Of a stretch of DNA of 64,000 bases, positions 28,971 through 38,041 are shown piece after piece (within the stretch, counting starts at the first letter, position 1; the number at the start of each line of letters is the position of its first letter). The stretch covers positions 3,864,501-3,928,500 of the forward strand of contig NZ_CP061204.1 in NCBI RefSeq assembly GCF_014621775.1, written 5' to 3'. The stretch is from Stenotrophomonas sp. 169. GTDB taxonomy: Bacteria; Pseudomonadota; Gammaproteobacteria; Xanthomonadales; Xanthomonadaceae. The position numbers were made by a program, and so were the translations under genes. The notes beneath the pieces were generated by a model. That model was not told the origin of the DNA. It made no database searches and saw nothing but the letters and a program-made list of their open reading frames with translations.

Positions 28971-30149
28971 TCAGACGTAGATCTGCGTCGGCGCTTCGTC
29001 GATGATCGCGTGCGGAACGAACCGCGACGTATCCCGGGTGATCGCGCTGTCATCCTCGCGGATGCCGATGCCACAGGCCTGGTCGCCGATCACCCAGCTG
29101 CCGATCAGTGAATAGCCGCCTTCGAAACGGGTCAACGGATGCGCCTGCTGGATGATCGCCGGACCGTGGTACGGGCCGTCGCTGCGCTGCGTGGTGCCGT
29201 CGGCCAGATGCATTTCGATGTTCGCGCCTTCGCGCGAGAACAGCGGCTTGCGTACCCACCCCGCGCGCAGCGTACTGCCATCGTCGAAGTGCGATTCCAG
29301 CAGGTTCGGGTGCCCGCGATGACGCTCCCACAGCAAGGGCAGGATGCCCTTGTTGCTCAACACCGCCTTCCAGGCCGGCTCCAGCAGCTGCAGGCCGGAT
29401 GTCGGCAAGGCGCGACCGAACTCCTCGGCCATCAGGTCTTCCAGCGGATACAGCTTGAACAACGTGCCGATCACCGTGTCGTCCACCGCGGTGAAGCGCC
29501 CATCGTCGGACAGCCCGATGTCTTCCACCGCGATGCCTTCGCCATGCAAGTTGGCCTGGGCGGCGCAATCACGCAGGTACTCCACCGTGCCGACGTCTTC
29601 CTGCGAACTGCCCACGGCGCTGAAATACAGCGGCGGCGGCAGTCGGGAAGCAAGCTCACCGAAGCGTTCCACCAGTGCTTCATGCAGCGCATTGAACTGG
29701 TCAGCGTGCGCCGGCAGGCGGCCGGCGTTGCGCTGTTCTTCCAACCACTGCCACTGGAAAAAGCTGGCCTCGAACAGCGAGGTCGGGGTGTCGTAGTTCA
29801 GCTCGTACAGCTTGGCCGGGCCGGTGCCGTCGTAGGCCAGGTCCAGGCGTCCATACAGGTGCGGCTGGCGCTGGCGCCAGCTGTCGGCGATCCAGTCGCG
29901 GTAATGCGCCGGGATCGCCAAGCGTTCCATCAACGTATCGGAACCGACCACCTCCTCCACCAGCGCCATTGCCATCTGGTGCAGCTCGGCGCTGGGGTCT
30001 TCGATGTCCTGCTCGATCTGCCGCAGGGTGAAGGCGTAGTACGCCGTTTCATCCCAGTACGCCTGACCATCGATGGTGTGGAAGCGGAAGCCGGCTTCTT
30101 CGGCCCGAGCGCGCCACTGGGGGCGCTCGGCGATACGGACACGCTGCAT
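28971..30149 (-). CDS. Glutathionylspermidine synthase family protein (YgiC/YjfC-like)
   Basis: A 392-residue ATP-grasp protein of the YgiC/YjfC group, which covers the C-terminal synthetase half of Gsp without the amidase. Family stretches include AYYAFTLRQIEQDIEDP near the start, LYELNYDTPTSLFEASFFQWQWLE, the ATP-binding part LLPLLWERHRGHPNLLESHF with VRKPLFSREGANIE, and the terminal GSWVIGDQACGIGIRED. Whether it makes glutathionylspermidine or another peptide-amine bond is unknown. It is downstream of the DUF1190 lipoprotein gene with a 3-bp gap, the same pairing as E. coli ygiB-ygiC. Confidence 0.9.
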   Translation of the reverse strand: MQRVRIAERPQWRARAEEAGFRFHTIDGQAYWDETAYYAFTLRQIEQDIEDPSAELHQMAMALVEEVVGSDTLMERLAIPAHYRDWIADSWRQRQPHLYGRLDLAYDGTGPAKLYELNYDTPTSLFEASFFQWQWLEEQRNAGRLPAHADQFNALHEALVERFGELASRLPPPLYFSAVGSSQEDVGTVEYLRDCAAQANLHGEGIAVEDIGLSDDGRFTAVDDTVIGTLFKLYPLEDLMAEEFGRALPTSGLQLLEPAWKAVLSNKGILPLLWERHRGHPNLLESHFDDGSTLRAGWVRKPLFSREGANIEMHLADGTTQRSDGPYHGPAIIQQAHPLTRFEGGYSLIGSWVIGDQACGIGIREDDSAITRDTSRFVPHAIIDEAPTQIYV

Positions 30150-30152
30150 CGG

Positions 30153-30725
30153 TCAGCCGCCGAAGCTGCCGCCGCTACGGCGCGCACTGGTGCTGCCGAA
30201 GCCGGCGCGGCTGGCGGTGGTGGCGCGGTTCGGCTGGTTGGTGACCGGCGCCAGGCCGGCCTTGCCCGCGCCGATGCCGCTGGCGGTGTTCAGGCCGCCG
30301 CTGCCACCCGGGGCTGCACGCGCCCACCCGGCGTTCTTGTCCTGGAAGGCCGGGCTGGCGGCCGCCGGTTGCTGGGCCAGGCCCGCGCGTCCGCTGTTCA
30401 TCATCTGCGACATGAAGAAGCCCATCATCATCGGCCCGATGAAGGACGTACCGGCCGAGGTGCGCTGCTCCACGCACTGCTCCGGCTTGTAGTCGGCTTC
30501 GCAGGCCGCCTTGTCGGCGTACTTCGGCGCGGCATCGGCAGACTGCTGCTGGGCGGCGGCGAACGCGTTGCGGCACGCCGACGGATCAGCCGTGGCCTCG
30601 GTACAGGCCTGCACGGAGGTATACAGCCCTTCCTGCACCTGCACCTGTTCTTCCTTCTGGCAGGCGGTGAACAGCAGCGGTGCGGCGCTCATCAACAGCA
30701 GCGCGGTGGTGCGGGAACGTTTCAT
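30153..30725 (-). CDS. DUF1190 (YgiB-like) lipoprotein
   Basis: A 190-residue lipoprotein. The signal [22 protein letters not shown] has lipobox FTAC. The mature domain has four spaced cysteines (ACTEA, ACRNAF, ACEADY, QCVEQ) and [14 protein letters not shown], the pattern of DUF1190/YgiB. The C-terminus is Gly/Ala/Ser-rich. The start at 30725 has GAGG upstream; the frame extends further 5' but only as out-of-family sequence. It precedes the YgiC-like gene, and the two probably form one envelope or polyamine-linked system. It is divergent from ilvD. Confidence 0.87.
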   Translation of the reverse strand: MKRSRTTALLLMSAAPLLFTACQKEEQVQVQEGLYTSVQACTEATADPSACRNAFAAAQQQSADAAPKYADKAACEADYKPEQCVEQRTSAGTSFIGPMMMGFFMSQMMNSGRAGLAQQPAAASPAFQDKNAGWARAAPGGSGGLNTASGIGAGKAGLAPVTNQPNRATTASRAGFGSTSARRSGGSFGG

Positions 30726-30916
30726 GGCCTCATGCCTCTCATGCGGGTCAACCCCACAATAATGCCGCATCAGCGGCTGCAACCAAAGTCGGCAAAGCAC
30801 ACAACATGAACGGTGGGTCAGATCGACACTGGCCCGGTGGTTGCAAACGCAACCGGAAAAATTGGGCATCATCCAACGACACCCACGTCGTACGGCCCGC
30901 CCGTTGCTGCCAGCCC

Positions 30917-32752
30917 ATGCCTGATTACCGTTCACGCACCTCCACCGCCGGCCGCAACATGGCCGGCGCCCGCGCCCTGTGGCGTGCCACCGGCATGAAA
31001 GACGGCGATTTCCACAAGCCGATCATCGCCATCGCCAACTCGTTCACCCAGTTCGTGCCCGGCCATGTCCACCTGAAGGACCTCGGCCAGCTGGTCGCGC
31101 GCGAGATCGAGCAGGCCGGCGGAGTGGCCAAGGAGTTCAACACCATCGCGGTGGATGACGGCATCGCCATGGGCCACGACGGCATGCTGTACTCGCTGCC
31201 CAGCCGCGAGATCATCGCCGACTCGGTGGAATACATGGTCAACGCGCATTGCGCCGATGCCATCGTCTGCATTTCCAACTGCGACAAGATCACCCCCGGC
31301 ATGCTGATGGCCGCCATGCGCCTGGACGTGCCGGTGATCTTCGTGTCCGGCGGGCCGATGGAGGCGGGCAAGACCAAGCTGTCCGAGCACAAGCTCGACC
31401 TGGTGGATGCGATGGTGATCGCCGCCGACGACAGCGCATCGGACGAGAAAGTCGCCGAGTACGAGCGCAGTGCCTGCCCGACCTGTGGATCGTGCTCGGG
31501 CATGTTCACCGCCAATTCGATGAACTGCCTGACCGAGGCCCTGGGCCTGTCGCTGCCCGGCAACGGCACCACACTGGCCACCCATGCCGACCGCGAGCAG
31601 CTGTTCCGCCGCGCGGGCCGGGTGATCGTGGAACTCTGCCACCGCTGGTATGGCGGTGAAGATCCGCGCGCCTTGCCGAGCGGTATCGCCACGGCCGCCG
31701 CGTTCAACAACGCGATGACACTGGACATCGCGATGGGGGGGTCGACGAATACCATCCTGCACCTGCTCGCTGCAGCACAGGAAGGTGGCGTGGACTTCGA
31801 CCTGACCCACATCGACGCGCTGTCGCGGCGCGTACCGCAACTGTGCAAGGTCGCGCCGAATACACCGGAGTATCACGTCGAAGACGTGCATCGCGCCGGC
31901 GGCGTGTTCGGCATCCTCGGCGAACTGGATCGCGCCGGCCTGCTGGATACGTCCGTTCCGACCGTCCACAGCACCACGCTGGCCGATGCGCTGCAGCGCT
32001 GGGATGCCACCCTGACCGACGACGCCAAGGTGCACGAGTTCTTCGCTGCAGGGCCGGCCGGCATCCCGACCCAGGTCGCCTTCAGCCAGTCAACGCGCTG
32101 GCCGTCGCTGGACCTGGACCGCGCCGAAGGCTGCATCCGCTCGCTGCAGCATGCGTATTCGCTGGAAGGCGGCTTGGCCGTGCTGCGCGGCAACCTGGCG
32201 TTGGATGGCTGCGTGGTGAAGACCGCCGGCGTGGATAAATCCATCCATGTGTTCGAAGGCCCTGCCCGCGTGTTCGAAAGCCAGGACGCCGCAGTGGCCG
32301 GCATCCTCGGTGATACGGTAGAGGCCGGCGACGTGGTGGTGATCCGTTACGAGGGCCCCAAGGGCGGCCCGGGCATGCAGGAGATGCTGTACCCGACCAG
32401 TTACCTGAAGTCCAAAGGGCTGGGCAAACAGTGCGCGCTGCTGACCGACGGCCGCTTCTCCGGCGGCACCTCGGGGCTGTCCATCGGCCACGTCTCGCCG
32501 GAAGCGGCTGCTGGCGGACTGATCGGCCTGGTGGAGGACGGCGACCGCATCCGCATCGACATTCCGACCCGCGGCATCCATCTGCTGGTGGACGAGGCCA
32601 CCTTGGCCACGCGCCGCGACAAGGCCGACAAGCGCGGCTGGAAGCCGCTGGAAGCCCGCCCGCGCAAGGTCACCAGCGCCCTGAAAGCCTACGCGCTGCT
32701 GGCCACCAGCGCCGACAAGGGCGCCGTACGCGACACCACCCTGCTCGACTGA
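30917..32752 (+). CDS. ilvD: Dihydroxy-acid dehydratase
   Basis: A 611-residue enzyme of branched-chain amino acid and pantothenate synthesis that converts 2,3-dihydroxy-isovalerate and -methylvalerate to the keto acids. Fe-S and substrate motifs are intact: [24 protein letters not shown], the [12 protein letters not shown] segment and C-terminal [20 protein letters not shown]. The start [22 protein letters not shown] at 30917 is the family start; the frame is open further upstream but without family sequence. It is cytoplasmic and monocistronic. A GTAG palindrome follows the stop. Confidence 0.96.
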   Translation: MPDYRSRTSTAGRNMAGARALWRATGMKDGDFHKPIIAIANSFTQFVPGHVHLKDLGQLVAREIEQAGGVAKEFNTIAVDDGIAMGHDGMLYSLPSREIIADSVEYMVNAHCADAIVCISNCDKITPGMLMAAMRLDVPVIFVSGGPMEAGKTKLSEHKLDLVDAMVIAADDSASDEKVAEYERSACPTCGSCSGMFTANSMNCLTEALGLSLPGNGTTLATHADREQLFRRAGRVIVELCHRWYGGEDPRALPSGIATAAAFNNAMTLDIAMGGSTNTILHLLAAAQEGGVDFDLTHIDALSRRVPQLCKVAPNTPEYHVEDVHRAGGVFGILGELDRAGLLDTSVPTVHSTTLADALQRWDATLTDDAKVHEFFAAGPAGIPTQVAFSQSTRWPSLDLDRAEGCIRSLQHAYSLEGGLAVLRGNLALDGCVVKTAGVDKSIHVFEGPARVFESQDAAVAGILGDTVEAGDVVVIRYEGPKGGPGMQEMLYPTSYLKSKGLGKQCALLTDGRFSGGTSGLSIGHVSPEAAAGGLIGLVEDGDRIRIDIPTRGIHLLVDEATLATRRDKADKRGWKPLEARPRKVTSALKAYALLATSADKGAVRDTTLLD

Positions 32753-32770
32753 CGAGGAGGCCTCAGCACG

Positions 32771-32793
32771 GTAGCGCCGAGCCATGCTCGGCG
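32771..32793 (+). repeat. SMAG-type GTAG palindrome (GCCGAGC variant)
   Basis: GTAGCGCCGAGCCATGCTCG continues GCG. It is a single copy 18 bp after the ilvD stop and could end the ilvD transcript as a hairpin. Confidence 0.78.
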
Positions 32794-32856
32794 GCCTTTC
32801 GAGCCCGGCCCTCAGCGCGTTGCCAGCGCGGCCGGGTGATGGCACAGTGCTGGAAA

Positions 32857-32883
32857 CGACTTAATCCCCTCCGTCCCCTTTTT
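32857..32883 (-). repeat. RAYT-type repeat, left of the 32900 gene
   Basis: On the plus strand it is CGACTTAATCCCCTCCG and onward, ending CCCCTTTT. It is the reverse complement of the copy at 33489-33516, so together they flank the 32900-33490 gene as inverted repeats. It is the same element that flanks the transposase at 51249. Confidence 0.9.
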
Positions 32884-32899
32884 CGACAAGGAAGTTGTG

Positions 32900-33490
32900 A
32901 TGGCGTTGATTTCACTCGTGCTCGCCGCCGCGCTGGCCGGCGGCGTGCAGGCGCCCACCGAGGCGGACTGCAGCGTGGACCGCAAGGCGATGCTGGCGTT
33001 GTCGTTCGAGGCGTTCGATCAGGACCTGCAGGGCGGCTGGCGTACGTTGGGCGAAGCAAAGGGCTGTCACGCCGAAGCGGCAGACCTGATTGCCGAATAC
33101 CGCAGGGTCCATCAACCGCAGGAAGGCAACGTGCTGACATGGCACGAAGCGCAGATGCGGGCGAACGCCGGCCAGTCCGCGGCCGCCGTGCCCTTGATGC
33201 GGCAGTCACTGCGCGGTCCAGACGGCGAGGCAAGCGGCTGGAACGCCAATGTCGAAGGAAGCATCGCCTTTCTTGAACGGGACAACGCCGCCTTGCAGCG
33301 CGCTGTCGCCAAGCTTGCCGCAACACCCCCGCCACCGGGCCTTGATGTGAAGGACGGAAAGTTTCTTATCACCGATCCGGAAGGCAACAGCGTGGAAATC
33401 CGATGGCCCGCGAACCTGGACGTGCTGCAGGCGCTGCAACGCTGTTTTGACACGCCGTATCTGCAAGCGATGCAGACCTGCAAGCAGTAA
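32900..33490 (+). CDS. Hypothetical exported protein boxed by RAYT-type repeats
   Basis: A 196-residue protein with a signal peptide (MALISLVLAAALAGGVQA, cleavage before PTEADC) and a helical mature domain resembling a tetratricopeptide-like fold (ADLIAEYRRVHQ; MRANAGQSAAAVPLMRQSL), with Cys near both ends (EADCSVD; QRCFDTP; QTCKQ). AAGGAAG precedes the ATG at 32900; a GTG one codon before is also possible. The stop codon TAA is part of the A-run of the right-hand repeat. Inverted repeat copies lie 16 bp upstream and at the stop, so the gene may have moved or been bordered by successive insertions. Function unknown. Confidence 0.65.
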   Translation: MALISLVLAAALAGGVQAPTEADCSVDRKAMLALSFEAFDQDLQGGWRTLGEAKGCHAEAADLIAEYRRVHQPQEGNVLTWHEAQMRANAGQSAAAVPLMRQSLRGPDGEASGWNANVEGSIAFLERDNAALQRAVAKLAATPPPPGLDVKDGKFLITDPEGNSVEIRWPANLDVLQALQRCFDTPYLQAMQTCKQ

Positions 33491-33579
33491 AAAGGGGACG
33501 GAGGGGATTAAGTCGTCTTCAGCACAGCCTGCAGATGGCAGGGTGGCAATTACGACTTAATCCCCTCCGTCCCCTTTTT
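33489..33579. terminator. Inverted pair of RAYT-type repeats acting as a hairpin terminator
   Basis: AAAAAGGGGACGGAGGGG... (33489-33516) and its exact reverse complement (33552-33579) can form a 28-bp stem with a 35-base loop ending in TTTTT on the plus strand. It lies between the 32900 gene and the convergent dinG and would terminate the plus-strand gene. Confidence 0.75.
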
Positions 33580-33595
33580 CGGTGTACCGCCCCGG

Positions 33596-35698
33596 TCAGC
33601 CGATCACGCGCTTGAACGGGGGGAGCGCGTCGATGATGCGCTTGCCGTAGCGGCGGGTCAGCAGGCGGGAGTCGAGGATGATCACGCGGCCGGTGTCGGT
33701 GCTGGTGCGGATCAGGCGGCCGGAGAACTGGGTCAGCGTGCGCAGGGCATGGGGCACGGCAATCAGGTTGAAGGCGTTCAGGCCGCGGGCTTCAAACCAT
33801 TCGCTCAACGTGGCGGTCTGTGGATCGGTGGGCACGGCGAACGGCACCTGGGTGATCACCACCGTGGTGCAGGCTTCACCGGGCAGGTCCAGGCCTTCGC
33901 CGAAGGAGTTCAGCCCGAACAGCACTGACCCCTCGCCCTCGGCGACACGGCGCAGGTGTTCATCGATCAGCCGCGTCTTGGACATCTCGCCCTGCACCAA
34001 CACCTGCTTGCGCTTGGCAGCGGGCATCAGGCCGGCGACCTTCTCCATCTTCCAGCGCGAGGTGAACAACACCATCGAGCCCTTCTTCCAGTCCAGTTCC
34101 TTGGCGAGGTAGCGCGCCACTTCGCGTGGATGGCCATCGCGGTCATCCGGCGTCACCGGGAACTGCGGCACGATCAACTCGGCCTGGTTGGGCAGGTCGA
34201 ACGGCGAGGACAGCGACACCATCTCGGCGTCCTCGGGGATGCCGTTGTCGATCGCCAGCGACTGGAAATCACCGCCGCCGGTCAACGTGGCGGACGTCAT
34301 CACCACCGAATCCACTTCGTCCCACAGCAACTTGCGCAGCACGTGCGCGGCCGACACCGGTGAGCCGTGCAGCACCAGGTCGCCTTCGCGCGTGGCGGTG
34401 ATCCAGCGTGCCATCGGCGGTGCGCCATCCCTGTCTTCGCGACGCCACGCCTGCCACAGGTTGTACTGGCCTTCGATCATCTCCAGCGCCATGCCGAGGT
34501 TGCGCTGCAGGCGTTCGCGCGCGGCATCATCCGGCTTGCCCTTGGCGACCTGCGCGTTGGCCGCGTGCGCCCAGTTGAACAGGCTGCGGGTGTCGTCGGC
34601 CAAGGCCTCGATCGGCTCGCGCCACGCTTCGGGCAGGCGACCATTCGCCGCGCGCCACATCGGTTCCTCGTCGGCCGGTGCCGGCATCCACAGCGCTTCG
34701 ACGTGATCGCGGAACGCGCGCAGCTGCTTGGCCACGTTGGTGGCCACGTCGATGGCTTCATTGGGCAGCAGGTTGCCCAGGCGGTCCTTGTCCACCGCGC
34801 GGTACGCCCCGGCGATCAGGATCTGCAGCCGGCCCACGCGCTTGGCCATGTCATCCAGCGCCAGACTGGCTGCGCCCTGGTCGATCGCCACATTGCCGAT
34901 GTGGTGGCCTTCGTCCAGCACCAGCAGCATGTCCGACGGTGCGGCGATCATCGGCTGACCGTTGTCGCTCTCGCCGATGGACAGGGCCGACAGCAGCAGC
35001 GCGTGGTTGGTGACCACGATCTGCGCATCCCGCACGGTGTTGCGTGAGCGCAGCACCGCGCACTGCGCCGAGTACGCGCAGCGCCTGCCCGCACACGCGG
35101 ATGCCGGCGTGGTAATGCGCCCACGCAATCCGGGACTGATGGTTTCCGGGGCGTTGTCGATGTCACCGTCCCAGCTGCCGGAGGTGAACGCCACCGTCAG
35201 GCGCGCGGCGATGTCCATTTCAATCGGGGCCAGCGGGCGGTCGTACAGCGGCTGCTCGTCTTCGAACATGCCACCCTGCGATGCCTCTCCCTGCGCTTCG
35301 GCGGCGTTGCGGGTGCACAGGTAACGCGTGCGCCCCTTGGCCAGTGCCACGGTCGCCTCCAGGCCGGTGGCCTTGAGGAAATTGGGGATGTCACGCTCGA
35401 CCAGCTGCGACTGCAGCGCGACGGTGCCCGTGCTGATCACCAGCTTCTTCTTGGTGGCCAGGGCGATCGGCACGCCTGCCGTGAGGTAACCCAGGCTCTT
35501 GCCGACGCCGGTCGGTGCCTCCACCACGCCCACGCCCCCGCTCTTGGCCAGCGCACGCGATACCACGCCGATCATCTGGCTCTGCGAGCGGCGGGTGGCA
35601 AAGCCGGGGGTGTTGGCCTGCAGCGTGGTGTAGGCCTTGCGGATCGAATCCTTCAAGGCGTCATCAAGCGCACGCGGGACGGCGACGGGTTCGGTCAC
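33596..35698 (-). CDS. dinG: DinG-type XPD-like Fe-S DNA helicase
   Basis: A 700-residue superfamily 2 helicase. Walker A is APTGVGKS (61-68) and the DEAH-type box is LVLDEGHH. Fe-S cluster cysteines are in TRYLCTRN and CAGRRCAYSAQC. Motif III-like VVMTSATLTGGGDF, motif V-like SVLFGLNSFGEGLDLPGE and motif VI QFSGRLIRTSTDTGRV are present. DinG is a damage-inducible 5'-3' helicase that resolves R-loops and forked structures. The length fits DinG. The start is ATG at 35698. No LexA box is evident by eye. Confidence 0.93.
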   Translation of the reverse strand: MTEPVAVPRALDDALKDSIRKAYTTLQANTPGFATRRSQSQMIGVVSRALAKSGGVGVVEAPTGVGKSLGYLTAGVPIALATKKKLVISTGTVALQSQLVERDIPNFLKATGLEATVALAKGRTRYLCTRNAAEAQGEASQGGMFEDEQPLYDRPLAPIEMDIAARLTVAFTSGSWDGDIDNAPETISPGLRGRITTPASACAGRRCAYSAQCAVLRSRNTVRDAQIVVTNHALLLSALSIGESDNGQPMIAAPSDMLLVLDEGHHIGNVAIDQGAASLALDDMAKRVGRLQILIAGAYRAVDKDRLGNLLPNEAIDVATNVAKQLRAFRDHVEALWMPAPADEEPMWRAANGRLPEAWREPIEALADDTRSLFNWAHAANAQVAKGKPDDAARERLQRNLGMALEMIEGQYNLWQAWRREDRDGAPPMARWITATREGDLVLHGSPVSAAHVLRKLLWDEVDSVVMTSATLTGGGDFQSLAIDNGIPEDAEMVSLSSPFDLPNQAELIVPQFPVTPDDRDGHPREVARYLAKELDWKKGSMVLFTSRWKMEKVAGLMPAAKRKQVLVQGEMSKTRLIDEHLRRVAEGEGSVLFGLNSFGEGLDLPGEACTTVVITQVPFAVPTDPQTATLSEWFEARGLNAFNLIAVPHALRTLTQFSGRLIRTSTDTGRVIILDSRLLTRRYGKRIIDALPPFKRVIG

Positions 35699-35761
35699 GC
35701 CAAGGTTACCGTTACAGGATCAGGCCGCGTATTGTCGCACGCCGGGCCCGCGCGCCCGGGC

Positions 35762-35788
35762 CAGCACGCTGAACCTGTCAGCGTGCTG
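35762..35788. terminator. 11-bp hairpin after the aroE operon
   Basis: CAGCACGCTGA and TCAGCGTGCTG pair perfectly around ACCTG, 40 bp past the end of the minus-strand membrane protein gene. There is no T tract. Confidence 0.45.
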
Positions 35789-35827
35789 CGGGCGGGTCCC
35801 CGCCATGGCGCCGGCACCGCAGCAGGG

Positions 35828-36181
35828 TCAGGCCGGGCGCGGCACGCCACCCCGCAGTGCGCGGGTCAGCGCCCACACGATCAGGACCAGACCGAAGGCC
35901 TCCAGCAGCGACAGGACGAAGTGGACGACGCCGAAGATCATGTTCATGCCGGAGATCGACTCGTAGCGGCCCATGCTGACCAGCACCATCGGTAGCATGG
36001 ACGCCAGCAGCCCGATGACCGTGGTCACTGCCAGCAACAGCAGGCCGGCCAGGGCCCCACTTCGCACCGGCCCGCGTGGTACATCCATCACCCAGACCAC
36101 GCCGACGGTCAGCGCGATCAACACCGGCAGGCGCACACCCACCAAGCTCAACACGGTCATCAGCAGATCGGTACCTTCCAT
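35828..36181 (-). CDS. Small polytopic membrane protein downstream of aroE
   Basis: A 117-residue hydrophobic protein with about four membrane segments: one near the N-terminus (VRLPVLIALTVGVVWVM), a second (GALAGLLLLAVTTVIGLLA), and a third/fourth across VVHFVLSLLEAFGLVLIVWAL. It ends in a short basic tail. The start at 36181 is set by a near-consensus GGAGGA that lies in the last codons of aroE. Only 2 bp separate the two genes, so it is co-expressed with aroE. No family is recognised. Confidence 0.7.
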   Translation of the reverse strand: MEGTDLLMTVLSLVGVRLPVLIALTVGVVWVMDVPRGPVRSGALAGLLLLAVTTVIGLLASMLPMVLVSMGRYESISGMNMIFGVVHFVLSLLEAFGLVLIVWALTRALRGGVPRPA

Positions 36182-36183
36182 GC

Positions 36184-37023
36184 TTAGTCCTCCAGGTTGT
36201 GGCTGTCGGCACGCAGCTCGGCGTAGACCGCATTGGTATCCGGGCGCACTTCGTGCCACTGCTGGAAGCTCTCGGCGGCCTGCTCCACCAGCATGCCGAG
36301 GCCATCGACGGTGTTGCGGCATTCTGCCGAGCGCGCCCAGGCCAGGAAGGCGATGGCGGCGTCGCCGTAGTTGAGGTCAACGGCGGTGGTCATGCTGTTG
36401 ACCAGCGACAGGGGCAGTTTGAAGGTAGCCGCAGGATCGCGTCCGGCCGAGGTCGCGTTGACGATCAGCTCGAAGTCGCCGAGGTCATGCAGGTCGTCCC
36501 AGTAGCGGCTGAGCGCACGGCCCGGCTCACCCATCGCGTCGATAAGCTCATCGGCCCGTTCTGGCGTGCGGTTGACGACCACCAGCTCGCGGATGCCGGC
36601 GTCCAGCAGCGACGGGGCGACGCTGCGGGCCGATCCACCGGCACCCAGCAGCAACACGCGACGACCGCGCAGGTCCTGGCCATGGCGATCGGTCAGGTCG
36701 CGCACCAGCCCCGCACCGTCGGTGGTATCGCCATGCCAGCGATCCCCCTTGCGCAGCAGCGTGTTGACCGAGCCGGCGCGGGTAGCGCGTGCGGTACGCG
36801 TGGTGCACAGCGCATAGGCCGCTTCCTTGTGCGGCAGGGTCACGTTGGCGCCACGACCGCCGTCCGCCGCGAAGGCGTCAAGCGCGGCGAGGAAAGCGTC
36901 CGGCGCGGCGTCGATGGCGCGGTAGTCCACGGCGATGCCTTCCTGCCGACCGAAGGCGGCGTGGATGTCAGGCGAACGGGAGTGGGCAATGGGGTGGCCA
37001 AAGACAGCGTAGCGATCGGTCAT
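36184..37023 (-). CDS. aroE: Shikimate dehydrogenase
   Basis: A 279-residue enzyme that reduces 3-dehydroshikimate with NADPH in aromatic amino acid synthesis. The catalytic Lys is K66 in NVTLPHK and the Asp is D102 in TTDGAG. The NADP loop is [11 protein letters not shown] and the following [10 protein letters not shown] fits NADPH preference. [11 protein letters not shown] at the N-terminus is the shikimate-binding SxS motif. The length is normal. It is first gene of a two-gene unit with the small membrane protein. Divergent from the beta-propeller gene at 37091. Confidence 0.95.
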   Translation of the reverse strand: MTDRYAVFGHPIAHSRSPDIHAAFGRQEGIAVDYRAIDAAPDAFLAALDAFAADGGRGANVTLPHKEAAYALCTTRTARATRAGSVNTLLRKGDRWHGDTTDGAGLVRDLTDRHGQDLRGRRVLLLGAGGSARSVAPSLLDAGIRELVVVNRTPERADELIDAMGEPGRALSRYWDDLHDLGDFELIVNATSAGRDPAATFKLPLSLVNSMTTAVDLNYGDAAIAFLAWARSAECRNTVDGLGMLVEQAAESFQQWHEVRPDTNAVYAELRADSHNLED

Positions 37024-37090
37024 GGAATCCTCGGAGGGTTCAAAGGGGACGCCCTACACTGGGCGGCCCTGTACTGCCTGGACGTGGACG

Positions 37091-37987
37091 ATGCGAACTG
37101 CCCTGCCCCTGTTGGCGATTGCCGCCAGTTTACTCTTCGCCCCCGTGGCGGTGGCGTTGAATGAGTTCGGCATCGAGGGCATGGGGGTCGTGTCGACCAA
37201 GGCCAACGAAGGCCGGGCCAGCATCAGCGCTGATGGACAGCACATCGTGTTCGCCAGCGACCGCAGCGCTGGCGTGGGCGGCTGGGATCTGTGGCAGGCG
37301 ACGCTACGCGAGGGTCGCTGGCAGGATCCGCAGCCGCTGGCCTTCAACAGCGCCGGCGATGACGTGGACCCCTATTTCAGCCGCGACGGGCGTTGGCTGC
37401 TGTTCGCCTCGGACCGCAACGGGGGCCTGACGCTGTACCGGGTGGCCATCGGCAGCGGCGGGCGCTTTGGCATGCCTGAGACATGGCGAGATCCAGCTGA
37501 CGCCGCGCCGGAGCGCGCGCCCGCACTGAGTGCCGATGGCCTGCACTTGCTGTTCTCGCGACAGCGGGGCAAGGGGCATGGCTGGGATCTGTTCGCGGCA
37601 CCTGTAGTCGACGGTCGGCGCGGGGCTGCCATTGCGCTTGAGGGGTTGAACACTGCCGCTGACGAGAGCGACGGCGACTGGCTGGGACGCGACGGCGCGG
37701 TGGTATTCACGCGTGCCATCGGTGACACGGCACAAGTGTGGCGCAGTGGCTGTGCGTGGACCGGCGAGGCCGTGCAGCCGGTCGTGCTGTCGTTCAATAC
37801 TGCGGACGGCCACACTGCCACCCCGGTCGTGGACAACGCCAAGCCGGGCGAGTTGATGCTGGTCAGCCGCAGCGCGCGTGCGCCACGTGCTGGCGGCACC
37901 GATGTCTACCGGATGATGACGCCGCGGGTGGAGCCGGTCGCGGGTTGTGGCCCGACGGTGGGCGCGGCGAGTGCCGGCGTCCGATAG
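37091..37987 (+). CDS. Exported PD40/TolB-like beta-propeller protein
   Basis: A 298-residue protein with a signal peptide (MRTALPLLAIAASLLFAPVAVA). The mature domain carries WD40-like PD40 blades: ISADGQHIVFASDRS, FSRDGRWLLFASDRNGG, LSADGLHLLFSRQRGKG and GRDGAVVFTRA. Such domains bind peptides or partner proteins in the periplasm, as in TolB. The start at 37091 places the signal peptide at the N-terminus; the upstream in-frame extension to 37022 overlaps the aroE start region and has no family support. Function unknown. Confidence 0.8.
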   Translation: MRTALPLLAIAASLLFAPVAVALNEFGIEGMGVVSTKANEGRASISADGQHIVFASDRSAGVGGWDLWQATLREGRWQDPQPLAFNSAGDDVDPYFSRDGRWLLFASDRNGGLTLYRVAIGSGGRFGMPETWRDPADAAPERAPALSADGLHLLFSRQRGKGHGWDLFAAPVVDGRRGAAIALEGLNTAADESDGDWLGRDGAVVFTRAIGDTAQVWRSGCAWTGEAVQPVVLSFNTADGHTATPVVDNAKPGELMLVSRSARAPRAGGTDVYRMMTPRVEPVAGCGPTVGAASAGVR

Positions 37988-38041
37988 AGCGGTCTGCCGG
38001 AGGCATGCCCGCGCTCCGCCCGTACGGGTGCAGCCAAGGCG

